Origin: Asaia sp. W19
GTDB lineage: Bacteria > Pseudomonadota > Alphaproteobacteria > Acetobacterales > Acetobacteraceae
Length of the DNA stretch: 64,000 bases
NCBI RefSeq assembly: GCF_003994335.1
Contig: NZ_PNQZ01000031.1
Span: forward strand, 1-64,000
Direction: 5' to 3'
Shown here: piece by piece, positions 39,940-48,720 of the stretch
Layout of the letters: every line of letters starts with the position of its first letter
How positions within the stretch are numbered: the first letter of the stretch is position 1
Translations under genes and position numbers: made by a program
The notes under the pieces: generated by a model
Database searches by the model: none
Told to the model about the DNA's origin: nothing
Seen by the model: the letters and a program-made list of their open reading frames with translations, nothing else

Positions 39940-40112
39940 CTTGATGGTTCCCGGGCGACCGGGATGAAAAGGGAACATGGTCTGACGCCATGGCTGCCCC
40001 CGCAACTGTAGGTGACGAGTGCGATCATGCGGGCCCATAGGCCCAGCCACTGGGTCTCTATCCCCGGGAAGGCCAGTGACCGCATGAGGACGCACGAGCC
40101 AGGAGACCTGCC
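39940..40112 (+). promoter_or_regulatory. Cobalamin (AdoCbl) riboswitch
   Basis: The leader contains the aptamer elements in order: GGTTCCCGGG and GATGAAAAGGGAACATGGT, then GCCATGGCTGCCCCCGCAAC and TGTA, GCCACTGGG, CCGGGAAGGCC, and at 40096-40112 a B12 box GAGCCAGGAGACCTGCC that matches the consensus. The 5' limit is approximate. The following 104 bases to the receptor start would hold the expression platform. Cobalamin binding should switch the gene off. Confidence 0.93.
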
Positions 40113-40216
40113 ATCACGCATGGTCACGGACGAGATCCGACGGGCGGGGTGTCCCGAAGGTGGCGCGTTATGGCGCGCCCATCGTAGTGACGTGAATATG
40201 GGATAGAACGCAGCTC

Positions 40217-42625
40217 ATGCGCTCCTCACGCGCCCTCCTTCTGACAGGATTGTCCTTGTCGACCATCGCCCTGCCTGCCCTGTCCAGGGCTACCTCGGCC
40301 CAAACTGTCGCGACGCAAACTGGCGCGACTCAAGCTTCCCAGGCCCGGACTGCTCCGGCTCGTGCTCCCCTGGGGCTGAAGGGCATGGAGCAAACCCGCC
40401 CCGAGCGGACTCGCTTGGGCCAGACTGACCCGGATCAGACTGGCCCTGATAAGACTGGCCCTGATAAGACTGGCCCAGATCAAACTAGCCCGGATCAGAC
40501 AAGCTCGGATGAATATATAACCGCCAAGGGCCAGAGTACGGGGCTCAAGGCACGGCCCGCCATCGGCGGGCGGCTTGGCCTCAGCCTGCAGCATAATCCG
40601 GCCTCGATTTCTGTGATCGAGCGCAAGACCATTCTCCAGCGGGGCTATACCCATGCCGAAGAGGCTGCCGACTCAGCGCCCGGCGTGACCTCCGGCGGAT
40701 CACCCGGCAGCCCGGCACAATTGATGATGCGCGGTTTTACCGGCAACCAGATTCTCATTCTGAAGGACGGTGTCTATTTTGGCCCGACCACCATGGTGAA
40801 CCGCCCCCTCAATGCCTTCAATCTGGAGGCAGTCGAGGTGCTCAAGGGGCCTTCCTCCGTTCTCTACGGTCAGGGTGCCGTGGGAGGGACCGTGGATATG
40901 CGCACCCGCACCCCCGACCTGGAACGCATGCACGCCGACGCGCTCGTCTCCTATGGCAGCTTCAACAGCTGGAACGCGGGTTTCGGCGGTTCCGTGCCGC
41001 TTTCACGCAGCCTTGCCATCAGGAGCGACTTCAGCCGCACCTCATCAGATGGCTATGTCAAAGGAGCCAGTCCTCACAGCAATGACTGGACGACTACAGT
41101 GCTCTGGCATCCGTCACCGTCTTTCGCCGCGCGCCTGGGCATGGACTATCTGACTGACGAACTCTCCACCTATTACGGTGCCCCGCTCGTACCAGGCTCG
41201 GCTGTCGCTGATGCCACGGGAGGCTTGCTGCATTCGTCTAAGGGACTTGTCGTGAGCAGGGCATCGCTCTGGCGCAATTACAATGTTTCCAATCCGCAGG
41301 CCAGCTCTGTCAATGCGACCCCGACCCTGCATCTCGATTGGGTCCTGAGCCCGCACATCACCCTGCATGACAAGGCCTATTTCCTCTACGCCAAGCGCCG
41401 CTGGAACAACGCTGAGACTTACAGTTATATCGGCAGCACGGGCGCCGTGGACGCGAGCGGCGCATCGATCGTCCCCGGAAGCATCGGTCGCGACCGCTTT
41501 TACGTTTATCAGAACCAGCATCAGCTCGGTGACAGCATCGATGCACGGGTCGACCACCACCTGTTCGGGCTCCGCAATCGGTTCGTGATCGGGGGTGATG
41601 CCTACTACCTGCGCTTCATTCGCAACCGTGGTTTTCCTGATGCAGATTATGCCGATAGCGTCTCGCTGGTGAACCCCCAAGGGGGCTCGGTCGGTCCCTT
41701 CGCCGGGGAGTACCCCTATCGCAAATCGCCTACCACCATGATTGATGCCGGGCTGTTCCTGGAGGATACGCTTTCGGTGACGGAAAAGCTGCGTCTGGTA
41801 GGCGGGTTCCGCTATGACTGGCTGTCACTCGACAGGCAAAACTACAACCAGAACGGCCAGCTCAACGCTGCGACCAGCTTCAAGGGCCATTACAACCCGG
41901 CCAACTTCCGTATCGGCCCGGTCTATGATCTTCTTCCAGATCTCAGCCTCTACGGTGTGTACACGACCGCCGAAGACCCTCCGGGGTCCAACCTGTTTCT
42001 CGCCAATCGAGGTCAGTTCTCACGCCTTTCGCGTTCCCGACAGGGCGAGATCGGCCTGAAGGCGCGAGCCTTTTCAGGGCATCTGGTCACGACACTCGCG
42101 CTCTTCGACATCAGGCGGACCCGCGTCCTGGTACAGACCGGACAGGACAGCGTCTCCACCGCTGGTAGCCAGAAGTCGCGCGGGATGGAAGCTCAGACTG
42201 ATTGGCGCATTGCCAGACATTGGAGCCTCTCCGGCAATGTCGCCTATACGGACTCCCATTACGGCACGTTCTTCCCGGATGCGACGACCGACGCCTCGGG
42301 CAACCAGGTGCCGAATGTGCCCAAGGTTACCGCCAATCTCTGGGGAATCTGGAGCTCGGCGCTCAATCTGCCAGTCGATCTGGGCGCCGGTATGCGGTAC
42401 GTCTCAGCCCGCAAGGGGGACTATGCCAACACCCTCGCGCTCAAAGATTACGCCCTGGTGAATGTCTTCGCGGCCTGGCATATCCGCAAAGGCTTCACGC
42501 TCTATGGCCGCATTGACAACGTCGGCAACAAGCATTTCGTGCAGTGGGCGGATACGAGCTACCCATCAGAGGTGCTTATCGGTGCCCCGAGGTCTTTCTC
42601 GCTCAGCCTGCAGGCAAGCCTCTGA
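40217..42625 (+). CDS. Riboswitch-controlled TonB-dependent receptor, siderophore-type barrel
   Basis: The product is 802 residues with leader MRSSRALLLTGLSLSTIALP. A linker of about 90 residues includes six TGPDK/Q-like pentapeptides (residues 69-98). The plug starts near residue 110: SLQHNPASISVIERKTILQR, AEEAADSAPGVTSGGSPGSP, LMMRGFTGNQILILKDGVYF, EAVEVLKGPSSVLYGQGAVG-GTVD. These match FhuA/FecA-like siderophore receptors more than BtuB. The barrel closes with RSFSLSLQASL. The cobalamin riboswitch argues that a corrinoid is imported, or that the receptor is a B12-related cobalt or siderophore carrier; sequence and regulation disagree. The start has only a weak ribosome site, as expected under riboswitch control. 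Confidence 0.88.
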   Translation: MRSSRALLLTGLSLSTIALPALSRATSAQTVATQTGATQASQARTAPARAPLGLKGMEQTRPERTRLGQTDPDQTGPDKTGPDKTGPDQTSPDQTSSDEYITAKGQSTGLKARPAIGGRLGLSLQHNPASISVIERKTILQRGYTHAEEAADSAPGVTSGGSPGSPAQLMMRGFTGNQILILKDGVYFGPTTMVNRPLNAFNLEAVEVLKGPSSVLYGQGAVGGTVDMRTRTPDLERMHADALVSYGSFNSWNAGFGGSVPLSRSLAIRSDFSRTSSDGYVKGASPHSNDWTTTVLWHPSPSFAARLGMDYLTDELSTYYGAPLVPGSAVADATGGLLHSSKGLVVSRASLWRNYNVSNPQASSVNATPTLHLDWVLSPHITLHDKAYFLYAKRRWNNAETYSYIGSTGAVDASGASIVPGSIGRDRFYVYQNQHQLGDSIDARVDHHLFGLRNRFVIGGDAYYLRFIRNRGFPDADYADSVSLVNPQGGSVGPFAGEYPYRKSPTTMIDAGLFLEDTLSVTEKLRLVGGFRYDWLSLDRQNYNQNGQLNAATSFKGHYNPANFRIGPVYDLLPDLSLYGVYTTAEDPPGSNLFLANRGQFSRLSRSRQGEIGLKARAFSGHLVTTLALFDIRRTRVLVQTGQDSVSTAGSQKSRGMEAQTDWRIARHWSLSGNVAYTDSHYGTFFPDATTDASGNQVPNVPKVTANLWGIWSSALNLPVDLGAGMRYVSARKGDYANTLALKDYALVNVFAAWHIRKGFTLYGRIDNVGNKHFVQWADTSYPSEVLIGAPRSFSLSLQASL
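40421..40510 (+). repeat. Six 15-bp tandem repeats inside the receptor gene
   Basis: Units such as CAGACTGGCCCTGAT and AAGACTGGCCCTGAT are repeated every 15 bases (starts 40421, 40436, 40451, 40466, 40481, 40496). The two central units are identical. They encode a T-x-x-D pentapeptide (TGPDK, TGPDQ, TSPDQ). Two weaker units may precede (40391-40420). The unit length keeps the frame, so copy number can change without breaking the protein. Confidence 0.85.
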
Positions 42626-42653
42626 CTCCATCTTCACGCGCCATCATTTCGAA

Positions 42654-42680
42654 AGGGAGCGCCCTGGCACATCGCTCCCT
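42654..42680. terminator. Two-way terminator hairpin
   Basis: AGGGAGCG (42654-42661) and CGCTCCCT (42673-42680) pair around an 11-base loop, with TCGA on both flanks. It lies between the receptor gene and the convergent M48 protease gene. No long T-run. Confidence 0.6.
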
Positions 42681-42723
42681 CTCGATGGGCAAGTGGCGCT
42701 GGACTTTCTCCCCGTTACCCCAA

Positions 42724-43572
42724 TCAGTCCAGAATATCAGGAGAGAGTCTGGCCCTCGCCTCCAATTGAGGGGCGTCACGCATCGCAAAGAGCGCCCGTA
42801 TCCGCGCGACACGTCTCGTCGTGCGCGGATGGGTCGACGAGATCTCCAGCACGAACCCTGCGACACTAGGCACTGCATATTCCTGCGCCGCGAAAGCCTC
42901 GACGTTCATCGAAGCGTTGAGACGCTTCACGCCGCAGGCCAGCATCTGAAGCGCACCAAGCGCGTGACGCGCATCGGGCAGGACGGATGCGCCCACCGCA
43001 TCGCAGCTATGTTCGCGCGCGCGCGAATAGGCGCGATAGAGAAACGGAACCATGTAGGCGGGCAAGCGCAGAGAGTGCTTGAAACCACTCAGATGACCCA
43101 AAACATGATGAGCGACTTCATGCGCCATGATGAAACGGATCTGTTCGTCCTCCTCAGCCTCGACGATTGCAGAGGTCAGGAAAACATAGCGGCCGCGCAG
43201 TAACCGGATCGCGAAGGCATTCATGATGCCACCGGAATTATAGATGAACGCTGTGGGTGTCTCATCCAGGCCCAGCTTCTGGCTCACCTCGACGAACATG
43301 GAATGGAGGTGCGGGAATTGTTTCTCGGACAGGAGCACCATGTGCCCCATGGCGTACGCGCGATACAGCGCGGCAAAAATGACGAGGGCCAGCATGAAGG
43401 ACACGGCATACACCGCGAACACCACGAATTCTGCGGCGGCACGCGGATCGGTGATCGAGGCCGCGACTGCGATGATCCCCAGGAGGAGCCAGAGGATCAG
43501 CCCTGTTCCGGTCAGGAGCCCGCCATAGAGACGTTCATTGGGATGACGATATTTCTGCAGGACCGGTGGCAT
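42724..43572 (-). CDS. M48-family (HtpX-like) membrane metalloprotease
   Basis: The product is 282 residues. Two N-terminal helices (LTGTGLILWLLLGIIAVAAS and FVVFAVYAVSFMLALVIFAA) anchor the protein, and the zinc site FIMAHEVAHHVLGHLSGF follows (HExxH), with the third ligand in RAREHSCDAVGASV. PTAFIYNSGGIMNAFAIRLL is the strand before the helix seen in HtpX relatives. A domain of about 80 residues follows, with HPRTTRRVARIRAL typical of M48B. HtpX-type proteases cleave damaged membrane proteins; this one is shorter than Oma1-type enzymes. AAGG lies before the ATG. It is divergent from the antiporter gene. Confidence 0.88.
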   Translation of the reverse strand: MPPVLQKYRHPNERLYGGLLTGTGLILWLLLGIIAVAASITDPRAAAEFVVFAVYAVSFMLALVIFAALYRAYAMGHMVLLSEKQFPHLHSMFVEVSQKLGLDETPTAFIYNSGGIMNAFAIRLLRGRYVFLTSAIVEAEEDEQIRFIMAHEVAHHVLGHLSGFKHSLRLPAYMVPFLYRAYSRAREHSCDAVGASVLPDARHALGALQMLACGVKRLNASMNVEAFAAQEYAVPSVAGFVLEISSTHPRTTRRVARIRALFAMRDAPQLEARARLSPDILD

Positions 43573-43779
43573 TGCTTGACCTTTTTATTATTGCGCGAAG
43601 GTGGATCTGAGAAGTTTCACCAGACAGCTTGGGTACAAGACAATGCCTGCACACGAAAGCCATGTAATGATGCCCACCAACGTCCATCATGACACGCCAC
43701 GCGTCCACGCGGTATGGCGTTGGATTTCCCTCGCACGCAAATTCACGCTATCTTTTCATCAAAGATTGAAAGGGCATGT

Positions 43780-44997
43780 ATGAGCGATCTAACCGCGCTT
43801 CTCGCCGATGCGGGTCTGTTTGTCTGCGTTCCATGGATTCTATGGCGTGTGATGGGGCGCGTGGTACCGATTGCTGTCATCCCGATCCTGATCGGAATCC
43901 TCGCTGCCGTCTGGCATCTTCCGCTCAAATCGATAGGTGTCCCCTCGTTCTACGGCGATACGATCGGGTGGATCGCAGTACTCGTCCTGGCGTTCACGGC
44001 CGGCATGGAAATGTGGCAGCATCCGGAAGGTGAAGCTGCGGAAAATGCCCTGCCCAAGCCTCCGGTCACCCGTCTTCTCGGGGGCGCAGCCACCGCACTT
44101 GGCGGGCCGTTTCTGGTCGGTACGATCCTCGTTTACATGTTCTTTCTGCCACTGCCGGGCTGGCATGCACCCGCGGTTACACCGCTCATCGCCGCAGCCT
44201 CGATCGGGCTTTGTATTGCCGTCAGTGCTCTGCCCGTTCTGATCGGGATCGTGCGCGAACTCCCTGCGCGCGACAAACCGCTGGGGCAGCTTGCGCTCAA
44301 GCTTGCGGTGATTGACGACGCCACGCTCTGGATCGGGCTCGCCCTGCTGCAATTTGCTGCGGAGCGTCAGACGGCCATGCATAGCTGGGGGCTACGCGAG
44401 TGTTTGGCGCTCCTACTGCTTGTCGCTCTCGGCTTAGGTGGCTCGCTTGCCTCGCGTTTTATCCGCAATCCTCCCAAACTGGTGATTTGGGCCGTGGTAC
44501 CGCTCTATCTCAGTCTCGGCTCCTGGGCGAGCATGACCCTGGGGCTTCATGAACTGATCGGCGCCTATTTTGCCGGTGCCTTCATGCCGCCTTCTTGGGT
44601 CAAACGCCTTCCCTTCGAGACCGTCTCGACATTCTGCCTCATCTGGCTTGCGCCGCTGTTTTTCGGACATAGTGGGCTGCGTATCGACGGTGATGCCCTG
44701 ACCTGGCCCTCGGTTCTGGCCTCACTCTCCCTCGTCGTGATCTCGATCGTGGCCAAAATCGGTTCGATATATCTCTTCCCCCCGTCGAAGGATCTATCGC
44801 GACGCCAGACGCTCAGCCTTGGTGCCCTGTTGCAATGCAAGGGGCTGATGGAGATTGTCGCCGCAACGATCCTGCATGAGCAGGGGATGCTGTCTGAGTT
44901 TGCCTTCGCCTCCCTGATGGTGCTGGCGGTGATCTCGACCATTCTGACGGGACCATTGTTCCATCTGTTCAAACCGCGCCCGTCCCCGCCTGTCTGA
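43780..44997 (+). CDS. Cation/proton antiporter (CPA2-type)
   Basis: The product is 405 residues from the ATG at 43780 (GAAAGGG ahead). About 12 hydrophobic helices are seen. The discontinuous-helix pattern fits the Na+/H+ exchanger family: GWIAVLVLAFTAGMEMWQHP, ASIGLCIAVSALPVLIGIVR and KLAVIDDATLWIGLALLQF, where the paired acids (IDDAT) match the ion-binding DD/ND motif. HELIGAYFAGAFMPP is the usual late helix. It swaps protons for Na+ or K+ across the inner membrane; the ion cannot be decided. No C-terminal regulatory domain is present. Confidence 0.88.
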   Translation: MSDLTALLADAGLFVCVPWILWRVMGRVVPIAVIPILIGILAAVWHLPLKSIGVPSFYGDTIGWIAVLVLAFTAGMEMWQHPEGEAAENALPKPPVTRLLGGAATALGGPFLVGTILVYMFFLPLPGWHAPAVTPLIAAASIGLCIAVSALPVLIGIVRELPARDKPLGQLALKLAVIDDATLWIGLALLQFAAERQTAMHSWGLRECLALLLLVALGLGGSLASRFIRNPPKLVIWAVVPLYLSLGSWASMTLGLHELIGAYFAGAFMPPSWVKRLPFETVSTFCLIWLAPLFFGHSGLRIDGDALTWPSVLASLSLVVISIVAKIGSIYLFPPSKDLSRRQTLSLGALLQCKGLMEIVAATILHEQGMLSEFAFASLMVLAVISTILTGPLFHLFKPRPSPPV

Positions 44998-45012
44998 CCC
45001 TTGTGATCCCCC

Positions 45013-45051
45013 CGCCTGAAGCCTGAGCCCTGTCGGGGGGGGCTTCGGGCG
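45013..45051. terminator. GC-rich terminator hairpin between convergent genes
   Basis: CGCCTGAAGCC (45013-45023) pairs with GGCTTCGGGCG (45041-45051) with one G-T pair, closing a 17-base loop. It lies between the antiporter gene and the convergent isomerase-like gene, touching the end of the latter. Confidence 0.5.
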
Positions 45052-45957
45052 TCAACGCCGGAAATACTTGTCCACATAACGCTGGATCTCGGCCCGCATG
45101 AACCGGCCTGACTCGTCGGCGCGCTCTTCCCAACCAAAAACGCAGGCGGTCACGATCCCGTCGAAACCTGTCTCTGCGAGGGTCGAGAAGAAGACGTCCC
45201 AGTCGATCTCGCCCTGATGCAGATCCATGTGCTGATGGACTGTCACCCTGGCACCCGGCGGATTGACGATATAGCGCAGGCCCGAAGATGCCTTGTGATC
45301 ATAGGTATCAGCAATATGCACGTGGCGGATCATGGGTCCTGCTTCGCGGATCATCGCTCGCATATCATCCCCGAAATAGAAGGTATGCGGCGCGCAGTAG
45401 AGGAAGCGGACGTGATCCGACCCGATTGTCTTGAGCATGTCGAGCGCCGGAGTGAGTGTCTCGCACCAGTCCTCCGGATGGGGCTCCATGTTGAGCATGA
45501 TCCCCTCGCGCTCGAACACGGGAACAAGCTCCTCCATCGAGCGCCACCAGGCAGCTTCACTATGCTCGTGGGAGTGCATCCCCCCACAACAATTGACGCG
45601 ATGCCCGCGATCGGGTGATGGCCCGCGACCAAACTCGGAATTCATGGTGTCGCAACCCATCTCGGCGCAAATCCTGATCGCCTCGATCCAGTAGCGTACG
45701 GCCGCCTGTCGCTCATCCTCATGCGGACTCGCCCACCGATACATGGGCAGAACGGAAGCAAGCCTGACCCCATGATCCTTCAGAGACTTCTTGAACGAGG
45801 CGATCCGCTCTTCATGCGCCCGGGGCCGGACCCACCAGGGAAGGAAATCTTCCCTGGGAGAGAGTTCGATATGGTCAAATCCGAGCTCGGCGGTCTTCCT
45901 GCACAGGGCGTCCAGGCTGAGATGGCGATGCATATAGGGATCTAGAGCGATCTTCAC
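45052..45957 (-). CDS. Sugar phosphate isomerase/epimerase-like TIM-barrel protein
   Basis: The product is 301 residues of the xylose-isomerase-like (AP endonuclease 2) superfamily. Expected metal ligands: glutamate in MNSEFGRGPSPDRG, glutamate in IMLNMEPHPEDWCETL, and histidines in FLYCAPHTFYFGDD and HVHIADTYDHKASSG. LGFDHIELSPREDFLPWWVR opens the barrel, and a late acid lies in HQGEIDWDVFF. Such enzymes include inosose dehydratase, hydroxypyruvate isomerase and ketose epimerases. No partner sugar gene is adjacent, so the substrate is open. It probably works in the cytoplasm with Mn2+ or Zn2+. Confidence 0.85.
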   Translation of the reverse strand: MKIALDPYMHRHLSLDALCRKTAELGFDHIELSPREDFLPWWVRPRAHEERIASFKKSLKDHGVRLASVLPMYRWASPHEDERQAAVRYWIEAIRICAEMGCDTMNSEFGRGPSPDRGHRVNCCGGMHSHEHSEAAWWRSMEELVPVFEREGIMLNMEPHPEDWCETLTPALDMLKTIGSDHVRFLYCAPHTFYFGDDMRAMIREAGPMIRHVHIADTYDHKASSGLRYIVNPPGARVTVHQHMDLHQGEIDWDVFFSTLAETGFDGIVTACVFGWEERADESGRFMRAEIQRYVDKYFRR

Positions 45958-46102
45958 GGCAGTATCCTCGTCTTCGGGGTAAGTCAGGATCTCGAAGAGA
46001 TCCTGAGCGTCGTCCCTGCTGAGAGAATGGCCGATTTGCCGCGCGTGCGAGCCGATTATCTTGATCGAATCCCATCATCCCCAGCGCGCACGAAGCAAGG
46101 CG

Positions 46103-48703
46103 TCACTGTTCAGCCAGAGACGCGAGGGGCCGCACATAAATACCCGCGCGCCCATAGGCATAGAGCCGCGTCCGGTCAGCAACGAACATGGCGTCCCTAA
46201 GAGTTCTCGGCAGGATGAGCCGGCGCCAGGTTTTGCCCCCATCCACGCTGTAATCCAGGCGATCCGCCTCCGTGAAGACCTTGTCGGCCTGTTCCCTTCC
46301 CTTCCTTAGGAGCATGACCTGATCCTCAGGGAGGACTTCCCTGATGCTCCCCGATTCTGCGATATAACCTCTGAACGCTGATCCGTCAGGCGCAGCAAAC
46401 CACCCCCGTAAAAAGAGTTTGTCACCCAGAATCTTCACATCGAGTTGGTCAACTGGACGCGACGGAAACTGACCGAGCAATCTTGGCGGTTGGTTCATGC
46501 CTTGAGCGTAGAGAAGAGGCATAGCCGTGCCGTTGGCGACCATGTACAGGGCCTCGTCATTGCGCGTTACCCCGTCAAGCCAGATGACCAGGCCGCCAGG
46601 AGAGGGGGTCGGTTGCAGATGCACACTGACCGTTGGATCGCCTGGGTTCGCGGGTTTCAGCAGGGCGACGGCCTGGCGTGCCCCGCTTTCGGTCTTGCGT
46701 GTTACGGCCGTGATTGCCGAGGCACCGCGTCCAAGAAAGAACTGACAGGCGATATCGCCGCGAGCGCAGATTGAGATCAGCGGCGGGTGGATCCACCCGC
46801 CGTCACGTCCGCCCCGGTATATGATTGGTGAGAAATCGAGAACCGCCCCTCCGTCTGGGGGAGTATTCACACGGAAGGCAGGCAGACCGTCGGGATTATC
46901 CAGCGAGCTCATCGATTTGCCGGGAAGACGCAGGTCAGCTCTGCATCGATATACACCAACCCGCTCCGGGCGGCATGAAGACAATCCGACCTCAGCTTCC
47001 CCTTCCGTTGAGCTTGCCAGACGATAGCCGATATAGATTCTGCGATCATGAGTGCCTATCTGCAGAAACTGCGCGCTTCCGCGGTCTGCGAGACTGCGGG
47101 GCTCGGCCTCCCCAAGGAACTGCCAGGCAGTGTCCGAGAGCGCTCCACCGGGGCTTACAAGGAAAAGTAGGGCGATGAAAATCAGGCTGAGGACGTCCAG
47201 AAGCTGCCCGGCCTGCGCCCAGGACCGATTGAGACACGGATCGAGCACTGGCGCCCGCTGCGAAGGGGAGACCAGACAGCGCGTATCCGCCCTGCGCAGT
47301 CGGGCACGCGCATAGCGGCCGATCAGAAATGGGATCAGCAAAAGCGGAAGAACACGCACGCAGAGCGATGTCGTGATTAGATACTGTCGAACAAGGGCCT
47401 GCGACATTCCGGCTATGTCGAGAACGGCCTTCAGGCTCTGATGCGCAGCCATGACGAAAAGGTCCGCCGACCCTAACGCCGCACTTCCGAGCGTGAACAG
47501 GAACGCCCAGACAAACACCAGTGCCAGGACCGATGCGCAGAGATAGCCCCAAAACCCGATACCGGCCTCAAAAGCCGTGTAGCTTGGAAAGAGGAGAGTC
47601 GTGAGGGCAAATTTGGTACGCGACCAAAACCGCACAAAAAACCGGGGAGAGTCGCTCGTGTCGCTCCCGGCCGATTTTCTGAGCGGAAAAAGGGCCATCA
47701 GGTGATAGGAAAGCGGCAACACGGCGTGCCAGTCCGACCGGGAGATCGTCGCATCCCGGCTCGAGAGTTCAGACCGCTTGCCTGCAATGCTTAGCCAGTC
47801 CGACCAGATCAGGGATTGCTTGACCGAAATCCGTGCGGCCAAGCTCGGCGTATCGTGCCCGCAATACCCCGCTAGGACGCCTACAATCCATAGGATGGCT
47901 TCGAAACTCTTGGATCCCGGCGACATCTCCGCAGGCGGCGGCAAGATCGATAACAGGCCTTTCAGAAGCCGCATCGACGATTCCCGTTGGTCATCGATCC
48001 CACTTTCCGCGAGGCGCGCCAGAACCGGTTCCCACTCCGAACGGTTCCACCGGGTAGGCTTCCGATTCAGAGTGACCCCCAGAAAGTAATCCAGCGTGTT
48101 CTCTAGGGTCGCGACGTGGCTCCCTGCCTTCGCTATGGTGCCAGAGTACCGGGGGGGTAAGCGTGCAGGTGGGGGGCGTGATGGCTCGGGTCTCTCATCC
48201 GGGAGAGAAGCATTTGCCCTGTCGATCTCGTCCTGCGCCCCGTCGCTGCGCTCTTCTGCCTCCTTCTCCTGATCGTCAGCGCCCGACGGAGGCGGCTCAG
48301 CGTCGTCATTTCCGGAGTAAGGGTGTTGTCCGCAAAACGGCGGGGGAAAGAGGTTGTCGATCGGTCGTGCATCGGTCGACCCTGCTGACGCATCCGGTTG
48401 AGTCTCATCACGAGGGGGCACATCAGCAGGATCGAGCCCTGTGGCCGGACCAGAGTCCGCGTCGTGCTTCTCGGGCAAAGATGAGGCAGGCCTGTCAGGA
48501 GGTGGCTGCGTGGCCTCATCCTCGGGCGCGATCAGGTTGGCGAGATCAAGCGCCATTCTTCTCGCTTCGACCAGGGCGCTGAAGGCCTGCAAATCATCTT
48601 CAGGTCGTGTCCGGCGGAGACATTGGGCGTAAGCCCGGTTGATCGTACGCTTGTCGTTCGTGGGGTTCAGACCGAGGATGGTCCAGGCTTGGGCGGGAGT
48701 CAT
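46103..48703 (-). CDS. Large membrane protein with J-like N-terminus, HscC partner candidate
   Basis: The product is 866 residues. Residues 1-50 (AWTILGLNPTNDKRTINRAY then RRTRPEDDLQAFSALVEARR) follow the J-domain layout, but the HPD tripeptide is replaced by RPED, as in DjlB/DjlC-like co-chaperones. Residues 55-185 are acidic, proline-rich and probably disordered. Helical part 190-340; membrane helices near 383-408, 441-463 and 501-519. With the J-like part inside, the C-terminal 345 residues would be periplasmic. That part is beta-rich and has one Asp-box (SVDGGKTWR, 819-827), a mark of beta-propellers. It starts 17 bases after the HscC-type Hsp70 gene on the same strand. No ribosome site is obvious, so it may depend on coupling. 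Function is unknown. Confidence 0.7.
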   Translation of the reverse strand: MTPAQAWTILGLNPTNDKRTINRAYAQCLRRTRPEDDLQAFSALVEARRMALDLANLIAPEDEATQPPPDRPASSLPEKHDADSGPATGLDPADVPPRDETQPDASAGSTDARPIDNLFPPPFCGQHPYSGNDDAEPPPSGADDQEKEAEERSDGAQDEIDRANASLPDERPEPSRPPPARLPPRYSGTIAKAGSHVATLENTLDYFLGVTLNRKPTRWNRSEWEPVLARLAESGIDDQRESSMRLLKGLLSILPPPAEMSPGSKSFEAILWIVGVLAGYCGHDTPSLAARISVKQSLIWSDWLSIAGKRSELSSRDATISRSDWHAVLPLSYHLMALFPLRKSAGSDTSDSPRFFVRFWSRTKFALTTLLFPSYTAFEAGIGFWGYLCASVLALVFVWAFLFTLGSAALGSADLFVMAAHQSLKAVLDIAGMSQALVRQYLITTSLCVRVLPLLLIPFLIGRYARARLRRADTRCLVSPSQRAPVLDPCLNRSWAQAGQLLDVLSLIFIALLFLVSPGGALSDTAWQFLGEAEPRSLADRGSAQFLQIGTHDRRIYIGYRLASSTEGEAEVGLSSCRPERVGVYRCRADLRLPGKSMSSLDNPDGLPAFRVNTPPDGGAVLDFSPIIYRGGRDGGWIHPPLISICARGDIACQFFLGRGASAITAVTRKTESGARQAVALLKPANPGDPTVSVHLQPTPSPGGLVIWLDGVTRNDEALYMVANGTAMPLLYAQGMNQPPRLLGQFPSRPVDQLDVKILGDKLFLRGWFAAPDGSAFRGYIAESGSIREVLPEDQVMLLRKGREQADKVFTEADRLDYSVDGGKTWRRLILPRTLRDAMFVADRTRLYAYGRAGIYVRPLASLAEQ

Positions 48704-48720
48704 TGTTCGGAAATCCAGCT

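Noticed and set aside
40421..40510. Tandem repeats as a CRISPR array
   Set aside because: Units are 15 bases long with no spacers and are in frame inside a receptor gene.
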